From NCBI RefSeq assembly GCF_018294505.1, contig NC_057795.1, positions 229,690,643 through 229,754,642 of the forward strand: a DNA stretch of 64,000 nucleotides. Direction: 5' to 3'. Numbering within the stretch: the stretch's first letter is position 1; each line of letters opens with the position of its first letter. The DNA comes from Triticum aestivum. Taxonomy: Eukaryota > Streptophyta > Magnoliopsida > Poales > Poaceae. Positions 10,621 to 18,487 of the stretch are shown here, one piece after another. The notes beneath the pieces were generated by a model. It saw nothing but the letters and a program-made list of their open reading frames with translations, was not told the DNA's origin and searched no databases. The position numbers were made by a program, and so were the translations under genes.

Positions 10621-11202
10621 TATAGTTGTGGCGGTCCATTGCAATGGGTCCAAAGTATATCTATTTAGTGGAGTGCACTCTAAACACATTATCTATTTAT
10701 TTTTCTATAACCTTTCGTAGCCATGCAACCAAGCCACATAAGCTTCATGGGTGCCCCCCACATCATATTATTCATACTACGTTGATTGAAAAAAAGATAA
10801 ATCACCCAAAACAAGATCTTCCCGTTTTTTGTTCCTACGATGTTGTGTCGTGCACGTACCTACTAGATGTATAGTGGTAGTACTAGTAATATAGTATTAG
10901 GAGTACAAACTTGGTACTAGTAGGAGTAGTACTAGTACGGAATGCTCCTACTCTATCAACAAGCCCCATCTGACACCAAATTTCTTGGCTTCCGTGCTGC
11001 AGCTAGATCTTCCCCTCATTTCTGTTTTCCAACCCAGCGGCGGGCGGGGTGTCGGTGTGGTCAACAGCGGCCCCACATGAAAGTGAAAATGCTAGGCAAC
11101 ACGCCTTCCCTAAGCTATGTGTCATGTCAGATGGGTCGTCGAGTACTCCCGATTCCCGGGCGTGTGGGGGTGCGACGCGAACGCGGCAGGCCTTTTCCTT
11201 TT
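10621..11202. other. Spacer without recognised genes
   Basis: Low-complexity TAGTA-rich sequence lies at 10870-10945, followed by a GC-rich patch at 11030-11190. No convincing gene, RNA or complete element was seen. Confidence 0.4.
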
Positions 11203-11311
11203 ACTAGCAATGTGCCCGTGTGTTGCAACGGATCCAAAGTAGTAGAATAGTAGTATTTGTTCACAAACTTGAAAGAAATCACTATTGTTTTGATATACTC
11301 CTAATATATTA
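11203..11311 (-). mobile_element. Helitron-like 3' end fragment
   Basis: ACTAGCAATGTGCCCGTGTGTTGC followed by AACGGATCC resembles an inverted Helitron terminus: the complement of CTAG, then a short GC-rich hairpin. Similar ends occur near 9220 and at 49630. The opposite end was not found. Confidence 0.4.
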
Positions 11312-11394
11312 CTCCCTCCGTACCTAAATATTTGTCTTTTTAGAGATTTCAAATGGACTATCACATATGGATTATATAGACATATTCTAGTGTT
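11312..11394 (+). mobile_element. Stowaway MITE left half, cut by a Helitron end
   Basis: TA then CTCCCTCCGTACCTAAATA at 11310 onwards is a Stowaway terminus with the usual interior (TTTCAAATGGACTA). It stops at 11394, where an inverted Helitron 3' end begins (CTAGCAAGATGCCCGCGCG, 11395-11413). Confidence 0.6.
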
Positions 11395-11670
11395 TCTAGC
11401 AAGATGCCCGCGCGTTGCACGAAGTTGATGGAAAAGGTAAGCACAACTTATAAATTGACGGATGGAGTACTAGTTACAGTGATGCATATAATTAAGCAAA
11501 GGGATCGCACATGTCGGTATTGACTGGAACGAGAATGCAACAGCATAGTAAGAATTAAGGCCACGATGATGCGATCGCAGTGGTGGTTACAGAAGGCAAG
11601 AAGAAAGATGGATCCATGAATGTACGACCTCCTCCTCCTCAAATTAGTGCGCTGGGCCACCGACCGGCGG

Positions 11671-12213
11671 CTAAGGAGCGGAGGCTTTTGTGGTGAGGTC
11701 GAGGTGCTTCTCAGCAAAGGCATCCAATGCTTCCAGCCGGTTGAGGAAGGCCAACGTCGTAGCGTCCTCACTAGCCTTGTAGATACCTATGTACATGATT
11801 TGCTCGTACACATGGATGTGTAGGTCGACGAATTCTTGCAGGGCGAGGCGCCTCGCGACGAGCGCGACCTCCAGGTGGACATTCTTCGTGGCGTCAGCGG
11901 GCAGTCGCAGGGCCACCAGTGCTTGAAAGAGGTTCTGGCCATGGAGGCCGATTAGGGTGGCAGGCAATGAGGAGCCCGGGCGCGCGGGCTGGAGGAGTAC
12001 GGCGATGTCGTCCGTGAGTTTCTTGAGGATGGTGAACTTGTTGCTGGTGGCAACGATCATCTGGTCCAACTGAGAGTCATAGTTGGCATCGACAGCGGCC
12101 ATCCACCAGCCGGTCTCCAACACCGCCTGGAGACGATCCTCGGCGCCATGCTGCAGGCCGACGTCATGGACCATCTGGCACAGCTGCTGGCCGCTCACGC
12201 GCATCGCCGCCAT
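11671..12213 (-). CDS. Intronless gene of unknown function (180 aa)
   Basis: The frame from the ATG at 12213 (M-A-A-M-R-V-S-G-Q) gives 180 residues. An in-frame ATG 26 codons upstream exists, but 12213 has the better context (CCATGG) and fits the TATA box 94 bp upstream. The protein is mostly predicted helix, rich in Ala and Leu, with no signal peptide or membrane segment: Q-L-C-Q-M-V-H-D-V-G-L-Q-H-G at residues 9-22 and repeated amphipathic helices to the end. I do not recognise a family. The frame is undamaged among broken neighbours, which argues that it is real. A remote link to small helical bundle proteins is possible, but I make no functional claim. Confidence 0.6.
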   Translation of the reverse strand: MAAMRVSGQQLCQMVHDVGLQHGAEDRLQAVLETGWWMAAVDANYDSQLDQMIVATSNKFTILKKLTDDIAVLLQPARPGSSLPATLIGLHGQNLFQALVALRLPADATKNVHLEVALVARRLALQEFVDLHIHVYEQIMYIGIYKASEDATTLAFLNRLEALDAFAEKHLDLTTKASAP

Positions 12214-12306
12214 GGGTCTGGAGTGAGCTCTTTTGCGCTTAGTGTAGGTGCTTAGGAAAATGCTTAGGTGCGTACGATGTGGTAGATGCATTGGAATGGA
12301 GGGGCG

Positions 12307-12315
12307 CCTTTATAT
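12307..12315 (-). promoter_or_regulatory. TATA box for the 11671-12213 gene
   Basis: The minus strand reads ATATAAAGG, centred about 98 bp before the ATG at 12213. A pyrimidine/A-rich leader lies between. This spacing suits a short plant 5' UTR. Confidence 0.55.
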
Positions 12316-12508
12316 GAGGGCAATGAGGGCAAATTGTGTTGCATTCACATCGTGCAGCCTCTTTTCCCAGACCTCCTCCCATTACTTCCCTCATGCATTA
12401 ATTGAAGGAGGATGCATTGGCCGTTCAACATATGGGGAACCGCTACTCCCTCCCTCATCTGCATTAAAGCCGTATCGGGAACTGCGCCGCCCGCTGTCAA
12501 ATCGAATA

Positions 12509-13055
12509 CTCCCTCCGTCTAGGTGAGTATTAAGTCATCTTACGAAAACCAAATACTTAGTAAACACATAGGCGTGGTGCATTAACTCTCACGTTGTTTC
12601 TTATTTTTTGACATAAATAGAGGAATCAACAAATAAGAGATGTGGGGCTTGTATGCTTTTAATGACTTGAGACTATCAAACATGACATGCAATGGTCAGT
12701 TCGTTGCACAAGAACAAATACAACCCACGTCAGCACACAAGCATCTTATAGCATCACATCCAATGGCTATAAAAGATGAATGAGACCAAATTGTATCTCA
12801 TCTAGATGAGTTCTAGCAAAACTGTATTAATAATACTTAGTACTCCTGCGCCATGTATCATATATTAGTATCATGTAGTACTTTATTTATTGCCATGTCT
12901 GACACATAGTACTCAACTCTCTCTCTTTCTTCATTTAATTCTATGACACCTCATCAAAATTGCTAAGGCTAGTACCATTACAACCAGCCTTAGCAAATAC
13001 TAAACATTAAGTTCTCTCGTTTTCCTCTCCACCTTGGTCACCTAGACGGAGGGAG
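12509..13055. mobile_element. Stowaway MITE containing a second insertion
   Basis: The left end CTCCCTCCGTCTAGGTGA (12509) and right end TCACCTAGACGGAGGGAG (13055) are perfect inverted termini flanked by TA (12507-12508, 13056-13057). At 547 bp it is much longer than a usual Stowaway. The interior from about 12730 to 13000 looks like another MITE ending in CAACCAGCCTTAGC. The nesting is inferred. Confidence 0.65.
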
Positions 13056-13640
13056 TATACTGCGTGGGCTTTTCCTGTGCGGTAGGCGGGGCAGTTCTGC
13101 CTAGTCGGTTCGACAGAGATGTGAGAAGACGAGGGAGTAGGGTGCTGCAAACGTAGGGCTGTGTGATTTGACATCAAGTTACTGCTGGACAGGTGGGGCC
13201 CCGTGATTTGACTTGCCATTATCATTTTAATTGCGGCGCTACGACCGGCGTGAGTCTCCCGATTCCTGACCACCTCCATACAGGTGCCTCTCCCAATGCT
13301 CCACCATGTAGTAGAGGCTGGCTCTTGCATGAGAGCCCACTTCTCCACTTTTTCCTTGCCTCTCTTTCCTCCACATATGCAAAAATGCCATGTAAAGCGC
13401 ACTATTGTACTTACTTGCTCCTACAGGTGCTTAAGCTTGCCACATAGGCATAAAGTCTGATGTGGCAAGTTAATCAAGAAGAGAGAGACTAGTTTGGTGA
13501 CCCAAGGAAGAAACGGTGCTAAGCGCGTGTACCTAGGTGAAAAGACAATTTTGAGTCTATAGCTAATTAAATGAAGCAAACTTAGCAACACCATTTCATT
13601 GGAAGAGGTCACTCCTTGGCAAATGCAATAAATACTAGTA

Positions 13641-13721
13641 CTCCCTGTGTCCCATAATATAAGAACGTTTTTGGCACTACACTAGTGTCAAAAACGTTCT
13701 TATATTATGGGACGGAGGGAG
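13641..13721. mobile_element. Complete 81-bp Stowaway MITE (Thalos-like)
   Basis: It is an almost perfect palindrome. The left arm begins CTCCCTGTGTCCCATAATAT, the right arm ends ATATTATGGGACGGAGGGAG, and the ends are flanked by TA at 13639-13640 and 13722-13723. The interior ACACTAGTGT is also symmetric. The sequence agrees with what I recall of the Triticeae Thalos family. Confidence 0.88.
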
Positions 13722-13913
13722 TACGAAGAAAGAGATAGAGAGGAGTAAAAAAATAAATACACTTATAGCCAACCTTATAGCTAACCTTGTTGTAGTATGA
13801 GTGACTAAGTGATGACTATGTATGACATGCCAACATCAGATAGCCTAACGCACCGTGTTAAATCTCCAAGGGCGCGACTGCGCGTGCGATGCGACGGTCG
13901 TGGTAGGCGCGAC

Positions 13914-14084
13914 CATGATACGGGCTGCTGGTAGCCCTTGGATCTGAGATCAAACGGTCGCATGCTAAGTTGCTGAAAATTTGCAGAATAACCCTCCAGG
14001 ATAGGATATTCACCCATAGGTCTAGAATCACGCCATGCAACCGTTCGATCTCAGATCCAAGGGATCACGGAAGCCCATATCATG
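13914..14084. repeat. 51-bp inverted repeat upstream of exonuclease copy 2
   Basis: Arms 13914-13964 and 14034-14084 are inverted. The inner 28 bases (CTTGGATCTGAGATC...) match with two mismatches and the outer part more loosely, around a 69-bp loop. It lies immediately before the exonuclease pseudogene. It may be a small foldback element or the remains of a rearrangement. Confidence 0.6.
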
Positions 14085-14238
14085 GGAGAATGGAAAGCCA
14101 CTACCCTGCCGTTCGCACGCTGGCAGTTCGCTCCTACTCGTCCCCGCACGTCCTTCAATACTATGGCGGTTCGCTCCTAGTCGTCCCATCCATTCACATT
14201 ATGGCAGTTCCACTAATCCTAACCCTCCTCCCAAATCC

Positions 14239-14958
14239 ATAGCATCCCAAATCTCCACGATCGGCAGTGAGTACAAGGTTAGAACCATCACCGGCGATGA
14301 GTTCGACATCATCTACACCCGTTCTTCCACAACGGTGAAAGGATGCCTTTCTCGCTTCAGACGCATGTTCGAAGACTCAGATGATGAGTGGGTCGCTAGG
14401 CTAGATGTTGAGTACACCACAGTCCTGGGACGAGAGAAGTATCTAAAGGACGAAGAGAGGAAGAAGCCCATCGTGATCCAGGTTTGCGTGCATGACTTAT
14501 GCTTGGTCTACCACATATGCCATGCCGACGTTGAATGCCTGGATTTTAAGGACTTCCTCGAGAGCAACCTAGTCAAATTTGTTACTGTAGACTTTGGTAA
14601 TGACTATGAAGTCCTGGGTCGGATAGGCCTCGTTGTAGGCAACCCCTTCGACCTCCAGAAGAATCGGCTGGTGTCCTCTCGTCAGCCTTCAATGCTGACC
14701 CTGGCAGGAGCCATGGTTCATCCTTCGTAGGGTAAACTGGAGAAACCTCCATACACGTTTAATCGTTATGCATGGCAGCAGAATGTACTAGATATAGACC
14801 ACATCCACTATGCTACAATGGATGGCTAGCTTTGTTTCAATATCTACAAGGGTTGGATGAAGAGCAAGAGCCAAGTGTGCGGTTCAAGCAAAGAAGTATC
14901 GGCCAAGAGGAAGAGGGACAAGGACGAAGTCGAGGACATGGACGAGGACTCCGAGTAA
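14239..14958 (+). pseudogene. Werner/RNase D-type 3'-5' exonuclease, copy 2, start lost and two stops
   Basis: The sequence aligns codon by codon with copy 3 (41962-42683). Exo I is R-L-D-V-E-Y, keeping the Asp and Glu. It is followed by V-L-G-R-E-K and the V-I-Q-V-C-V-H strand, then the T-V-D-F Exo II region, and finally the Exo III tyrosine and aspartate (Y-A-T-M-D). Damage relative to copy 3: the start ATG is ATA (14239-14241), TAC is TAG at 14728-14730, and TAC is TAG at 14827-14829. The acidic/basic tail (K-R-K-R-D-K-D-E-V-E-D) is kept to TAA 14956-14958. An open frame enters from an upstream ATG at 14035, but that extension comes from the foldback repeat and is unlikely to be native. 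The 3' flank also aligns with that of copy 3. Confidence 0.8.
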
Positions 14959-15486
14959 GGTGGCAGTGTCGTTGCTCATGGTGGTTCTAATGCAGTGTCT
15001 ATCGGAATAGCTGCAAAGTTTAATTTCAGGTGTGCTTAATTTAATTTGAGGGGTGTGTTGTGCTGAGCCCCCAGCAGAACTATGTTATGTTTCTTCTCGT
15101 TACTTTAACTCTTTAGTACGTACATACTAGTATTTCTTACATTTCATCTTTTAGTTGGTATAGTACTACCACTCGTTTCTTCACATTATATACGTACAAT
15201 GTATATGGCCAACATCATATAGCCAGCAGTTTAGTTGTCAAAGAATTTCAGGGTCCTTAGTTTTGTTAAAGAATTCCAGGGTGCTTAGTTTTATTTGAGG
15301 GGTGGGTTGTGCACTTGTGCTGGACACCATTATTGTGTCAAGCCTTTTTAATAGTACTATATGCATAATTTGGCGACGAGCGCTCTCTATATGTACCACC
15401 TTTTTTTTAATTTCAAGTTTTGCTCCATGGAGCAATCCATCGATACTGTACTACTGTACAAAAGTGGAGTATATACACTTTTTAAA
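14959..15486 (+). other. 3' flank of exonuclease copy 2
   Basis: 14985-15125 aligns with 42710-42830 downstream of copy 3 (shared TGTGTTGTGCTGAG and CAGCAGAACTATGTT), so the duplication included the 3' UTR. The rest is AT-rich and has a local repeat of AATTTCAGGGT(C)CTTAGTTTT. Confidence 0.55.
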
Positions 15487-15868
15487 AGGCTAGAGGGCGG
15501 GGCAGTCTAGCTCGGTCGGTTTCACGAGAGGCGAGGGCCTTTGTGATTTGACGGCTCATTACTGTTGTCAAATCGAATGGTACTTCGCCGCCCGCTGCAC
15601 GCCCGGCGCCTCCATTAAACCCCTCCGTTAAACCCGCATGCAAACCAAGAATCCTACTCCGGCCACACGTCCGTTCATGAGCGGGCTGGAATTAAACGCA
15701 ACACCAGCCGAGCTCGTCCCATCCGCCCTCAGTTTAAACGAGGCCAGACGCCGGCCAAGCTCCTGCCGTCCGCCCCCTATTTACACGAGGCCAGGCAGAC
15801 AGCGGGCAAGAATCGCACCCCTCCACCGCTCCCCCATCTCCTTCTTCACCATTTTCTCCACTCTTCCG
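15487..15868 (+). promoter_or_regulatory. Upstream region of the 15869 gene
   Basis: 15490-15580 resembles 13066-13200 (GGCGGGGCAGT, CGGTCGGTT, TGTGATTTGAC), a dispersed repeat. A TATA-like CTATTTACA lies near 15777, about 90 bp before the ATG at 15869, the same spacing as at the genes at 12213 and 40383. Confidence 0.35.
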
Positions 15869-16273
15869 ATGGCTTCCGATGAGCCGTTCTCCGGCATATT
15901 ACCCGGATGGGTGGCCCGCCGAACCCTCCTGATACGGGCGAGGCCGCTCGGTGCTTCACCAACCTTGCTTCGCCCGACGGAGCCAGTTGTCGCCCAAAGC
16001 AGGCGCGTGGTTCAGCAACTCGCCGCTCCAGTTCAGCTCGATGAGAACTGGCGAGTTGCTCCACGCCAGCACGGTGGTGAGCACGCCGGTATGGGCGTCG
16101 TCGCTGCCGCGTCGTACCGCGCCACCAGTGTCTGCGGTGGCCACGCCTCCCGTGTTTGTGGGCGCGCCTCCCGTGCCTACGGCAGCGCCATGCAGGCGGA
16201 GACAGAAGCCGGGTGCGCGGAGAGCGACGAGTCGGTGGCCAGCTTCTCCGTGTCCGCCGCCATCATCGAGTAG
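15869..16273 (+). CDS. Small intronless gene of unknown function (134 aa)
   Basis: The ATG at 15869 (M-A-S-D-E-P-F-S-G-I-L-P-G-W-V-A-R-R) is preceded by a pyrimidine-rich leader and a TATA-like box. Residues 1-65 look protein-like. After about residue 68 the composition turns to Ala/Gly/Cys repeats, and a second forward frame (from about 15990) is equally open, so a frameshift near 16040 is possible. The frame is also open about 77 codons upstream of this ATG. No domain was recognised. This may be a real gene, a frameshifted pseudogene or a GC-rich open frame. Confidence 0.35.
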   Translation: MASDEPFSGILPGWVARRTLLIRARPLGASPTLLRPTEPVVAQSRRVVQQLAAPVQLDENWRVAPRQHGGEHAGMGVVAAASYRATSVCGGHASRVCGRASRAYGSAMQAETEAGCAESDESVASFSVSAAIIE

Positions 16274-16448
16274 AAGTAGAACACGGGAGGCCGCCACCAC
16301 TTGGGACCCATGAAGGCCACCGCCGAGGCGATGACTGCGGATTCAGGTGGTTTCTTTGTTGCTTCGTCTCTTCCGAGGACCTTCGTCGACCCCGCAAGTG
16401 TTTGACGGACATGAGGAAGACAAAGGGATCCGCAGGCGGCCATTTAGA

Positions 16449-16505
16449 ACTAAAATAAGTCTAGATACATCCATTTCTAGGACAAGTATTTCTGGATGGA
16501 GGGAG
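16449..16505. mobile_element. Stowaway MITE right-end fragment
   Basis: It ends TCTGGATGGAGGGAG then TA and contains TCTAGATACATCCATTT, the interior of the same MITE type as 17401-17523. The left end is missing. Confidence 0.6.
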
Positions 16506-17018
16506 TATTAATTATACAAGAGAGCTGGATTGGCACCTCTTAGTTCATGTAAATGTAATGAAATCCATCAAGTTTATATGAATATCCGCCTTTTTTATAC
16601 GAAATCCTTCATGCTTATATGAAATCAGTCCGTGTTTGCACAAATTTCATTTGGTTGGTTAGAGTTGTAAAAATGTATGCCGCTCGCGTTTGATGTCGTC
16701 CTCCGCGGAAGGAAGCGGAAGGAAATTTGTCGGCTGCCATTGGAGATGCTCTTTATGCTGGAAATAATAGTGACATCCACTCCATTTGAGTTAATTGCCT
16801 GTATGATTGTCCCTCTATAAAAAGTTAATTGCATGTACAGTGTACATGTGACTTGCAGGGTGGCTATAGCTTCGTACAGAAAGTTAAAAAGAAACAAGTC
16901 CATCCTTAATCTTGTATTCTAAGTACTCTGTGGGTTCCACTATCAACGCAGTAGCGAAAGAAGTATATATTAAATAAGTAGAGTAATATATAATATAAAA
17001 ATCTAAAGTTAAAAGACA
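16506..17018. other. AT-rich spacer
   Basis: No gene was recognised. There is a local palindrome, ATGTACAGTGTACATGTG, near 16834-16851. Confidence 0.4.
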
Positions 17019-17064
17019 GAATTCGAACTCATGTCATTGTGTTGCGAGCATCCTGCGCTAACCA
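17019..17064 (-). other. tRNA-like A and B boxes (possible SINE head)
   Basis: On the minus strand, TGGTTAGCGCAGG (17052-17064) fits an A box. GAGTTCGAATTC (17019-17030) fits a B box, with tRNA-like spacing. The flanking sequence does not fold into a clear cloverleaf, and an AT-rich tail follows. This suggests a tRNA-derived SINE or a decayed tRNA. Confidence 0.35.
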
Positions 17065-17123
17065 ACCCAACACATTTTTGTTGTAGACCATGCTGGAGAT
17101 ATATCTCCATGTCTACTCTTATA

Positions 17124-17398
17124 CTCCATTCGTTCCTAAATATTTGTCTTTTTCAGATTTCAAATGGACTACCACATATGGATGTGTATGTAGACATATT
17201 TTAGAGTGTAGATTCACTCATTTTGCTCTGTATGCCTTTTCAGGAAGGGGTCAGATTTGTCCTTGATTTATTTATGAGGTATCCAGATAGCACTGCACCA
17301 CCAAGAAAATAGGGTAACATCAAAATTATGGACTACTTTTTTGAGTATGTTGGTAAGGTTCGGTCATAGTCACTTGTTGAAATCTCTAAAAAGACAAA
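17124..17398. mobile_element. Stowaway MITE, right end truncated
   Basis: CTCCATTCGTTCCTAAATA after TA, then the usual interior (TTTCAAATGGACTA, GTAGATTCACTCATTTTGCT). About 130 bp of foreign sequence follows, then the inverted right arm (GAAATCTCTAAAAAGACAAATA). The right arm is cut by the next MITE at 17401. Confidence 0.65.
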
Positions 17399-17400
17399 TA

Positions 17401-17523
17401 CTCCCTTCGTCCGGAAATACTTGTCATCAAAATGGATAAAAGGAAATGTATCTAGACGTATTTTAGTTTTAGATACATCTCTTTTTATCCATTTTGATGA
17501 CAAGTATTTTCGAACGGAGGGAG
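17401..17523. mobile_element. Complete 123-bp Stowaway MITE
   Basis: The inverted arms (CTCCCTTCGTCCGGAAATAC and GTATTTTCGAACGGAGGGAG) extend inward through ATCAAAATGGATAAAA and its complement. TA flanks lie at 17399-17400 and 17524-17525. It abuts the truncated MITE on the left and a Helitron copy on the right. Confidence 0.88.
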
Positions 17524-17526
17524 TAG

Positions 17527-17750
17527 AAAACAGAGTTGGTGATGATGGTGTGCGTGCCATCCTGCAATATAGGCCGTCGGATTTATATCTAACGGATAGG
17601 AAAGAAACTATGGCAATTTTGCAAAAATATACCCACACGTCTCTCCACGTTCGCAAATAAGGCCTTCCCTCGTCCAGCCTTTTCTCTCACAAGATAAACT
17701 ACTCATACAAATGCATCTTGATGTTCCGTGCAACGCACGGGTAGCTAGCT
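17527..17750 (+). mobile_element. Helitron copy, 5' end lost, CTAG end eroded
   Basis: It aligns with the 241-bp Helitron at 50038-50278 from its GTTGGTGATGATGGTGTG block to the terminal hairpin CCGTGCAACGCACGG. After the hairpin the sequence is TAGCTAGCTA rather than ATCTTGCTAG. Its 5' end is replaced by the MITE at 17401-17523. Confidence 0.7.
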
Positions 17751-17934
17751 AATTTCTTTTAAAATAGTTTCTGCGCTAATTGGGTTGAAGTGATATATTT
17801 TATGTCTGCCCTAAATGATTTCAGATTCACTAGTAGTAACAAAGAAAAGGTTGCCTTGTTAATTAACAGAAAACAGGGTGAAAACTATCACATGAGTCCA
17901 GTAAAAACAAGGCACACTGGGTTCAGCGTCATCG

Positions 17935-18345
17935 TCACTACAGCTGTGCGCGCGCGAGAAATCTACATATCGAGGGGGCTACCGAGCGAGGCACCGAGAC
18001 ACAATGTTTGAGAGAGAAACCAATTGATGGATTATGACTAGATTGAGTTGTCACCCTTCTGTTATCATTGTTGGGGGGAGAGAAAGATGTATCGAGAGTG
18101 TGCGTGGTAGGCACAGAGGCACAACTAGCGAGTGTGTGTGTGTGTGTGCGTGTTTGAAAGAGGAGTAGATAGATTATTGTCAAGATCGATGTGCCACCCT
18201 ACTCCTTCGGTGTCGGGTAGTGTGTGTGTGCGTATGTTTGAGAGAGAAGCCAGTCGATAGATTAGTATCAAGATTGAGGTGTCACCCTACTCCTTTGGTG
18301 TTGGGAAGTGTGGGTGTGTGGGTGTGGGGGGGGCAGTGACACTCA
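17935..18345 (+). repeat. GT/GA low-complexity block with three degenerate tandem units
   Basis: Units begin GTTTGA(G/A)AGAG at about 18006, 18152 and 18236 and continue with a shared segment ending GT(G/T)(C/T)CACCCT(A/T)CT. Runs of TGTGTG lie between them. Open frames here are artefacts. The block continues in character at 30800-31330 once the LARD is removed. Confidence 0.6.
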
Positions 18346-18349
18346 AATA

Positions 18350-18487
18350 TCTCTACTCTTATAAAAAATAGAGTTGGTGATGATGGTGTTCCTGCCATCC
18401 TGCAATATAGGCCATCCGATTTATATCCTACGGATAGGAAGGAAACTATGGCAATTTTGCAAAAATATACCCACACCCCTCTCCGCA
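18350..18487 (+). mobile_element. Helitron (241 bp), left part, interrupted by the LARD
   Basis: Its 5' terminus is TCTCTACTCTTATAAAAAAT preceded by A (Helitrons insert between A and T and begin TC). It is collinear with 50038-50175 up to ACCCCTCTCCGCA, where the LTR starts. Its right part is at 30687-30789. Confidence 0.85.
18483..18487. other. Target-site duplication CCGCA, left
   Basis: This five-base duplication is repeated exactly at 30682-30686. It proves that the two outer LTR edges belong to a single insertion. Confidence 0.93.

Noticed and set aside
14035..14238. Upstream extension giving exonuclease copy 2 a 231-codon frame
   Set aside because: The extension comes from the foldback repeat. 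Homology with copy 3 starts only at 14239, where the ATG has become ATA.
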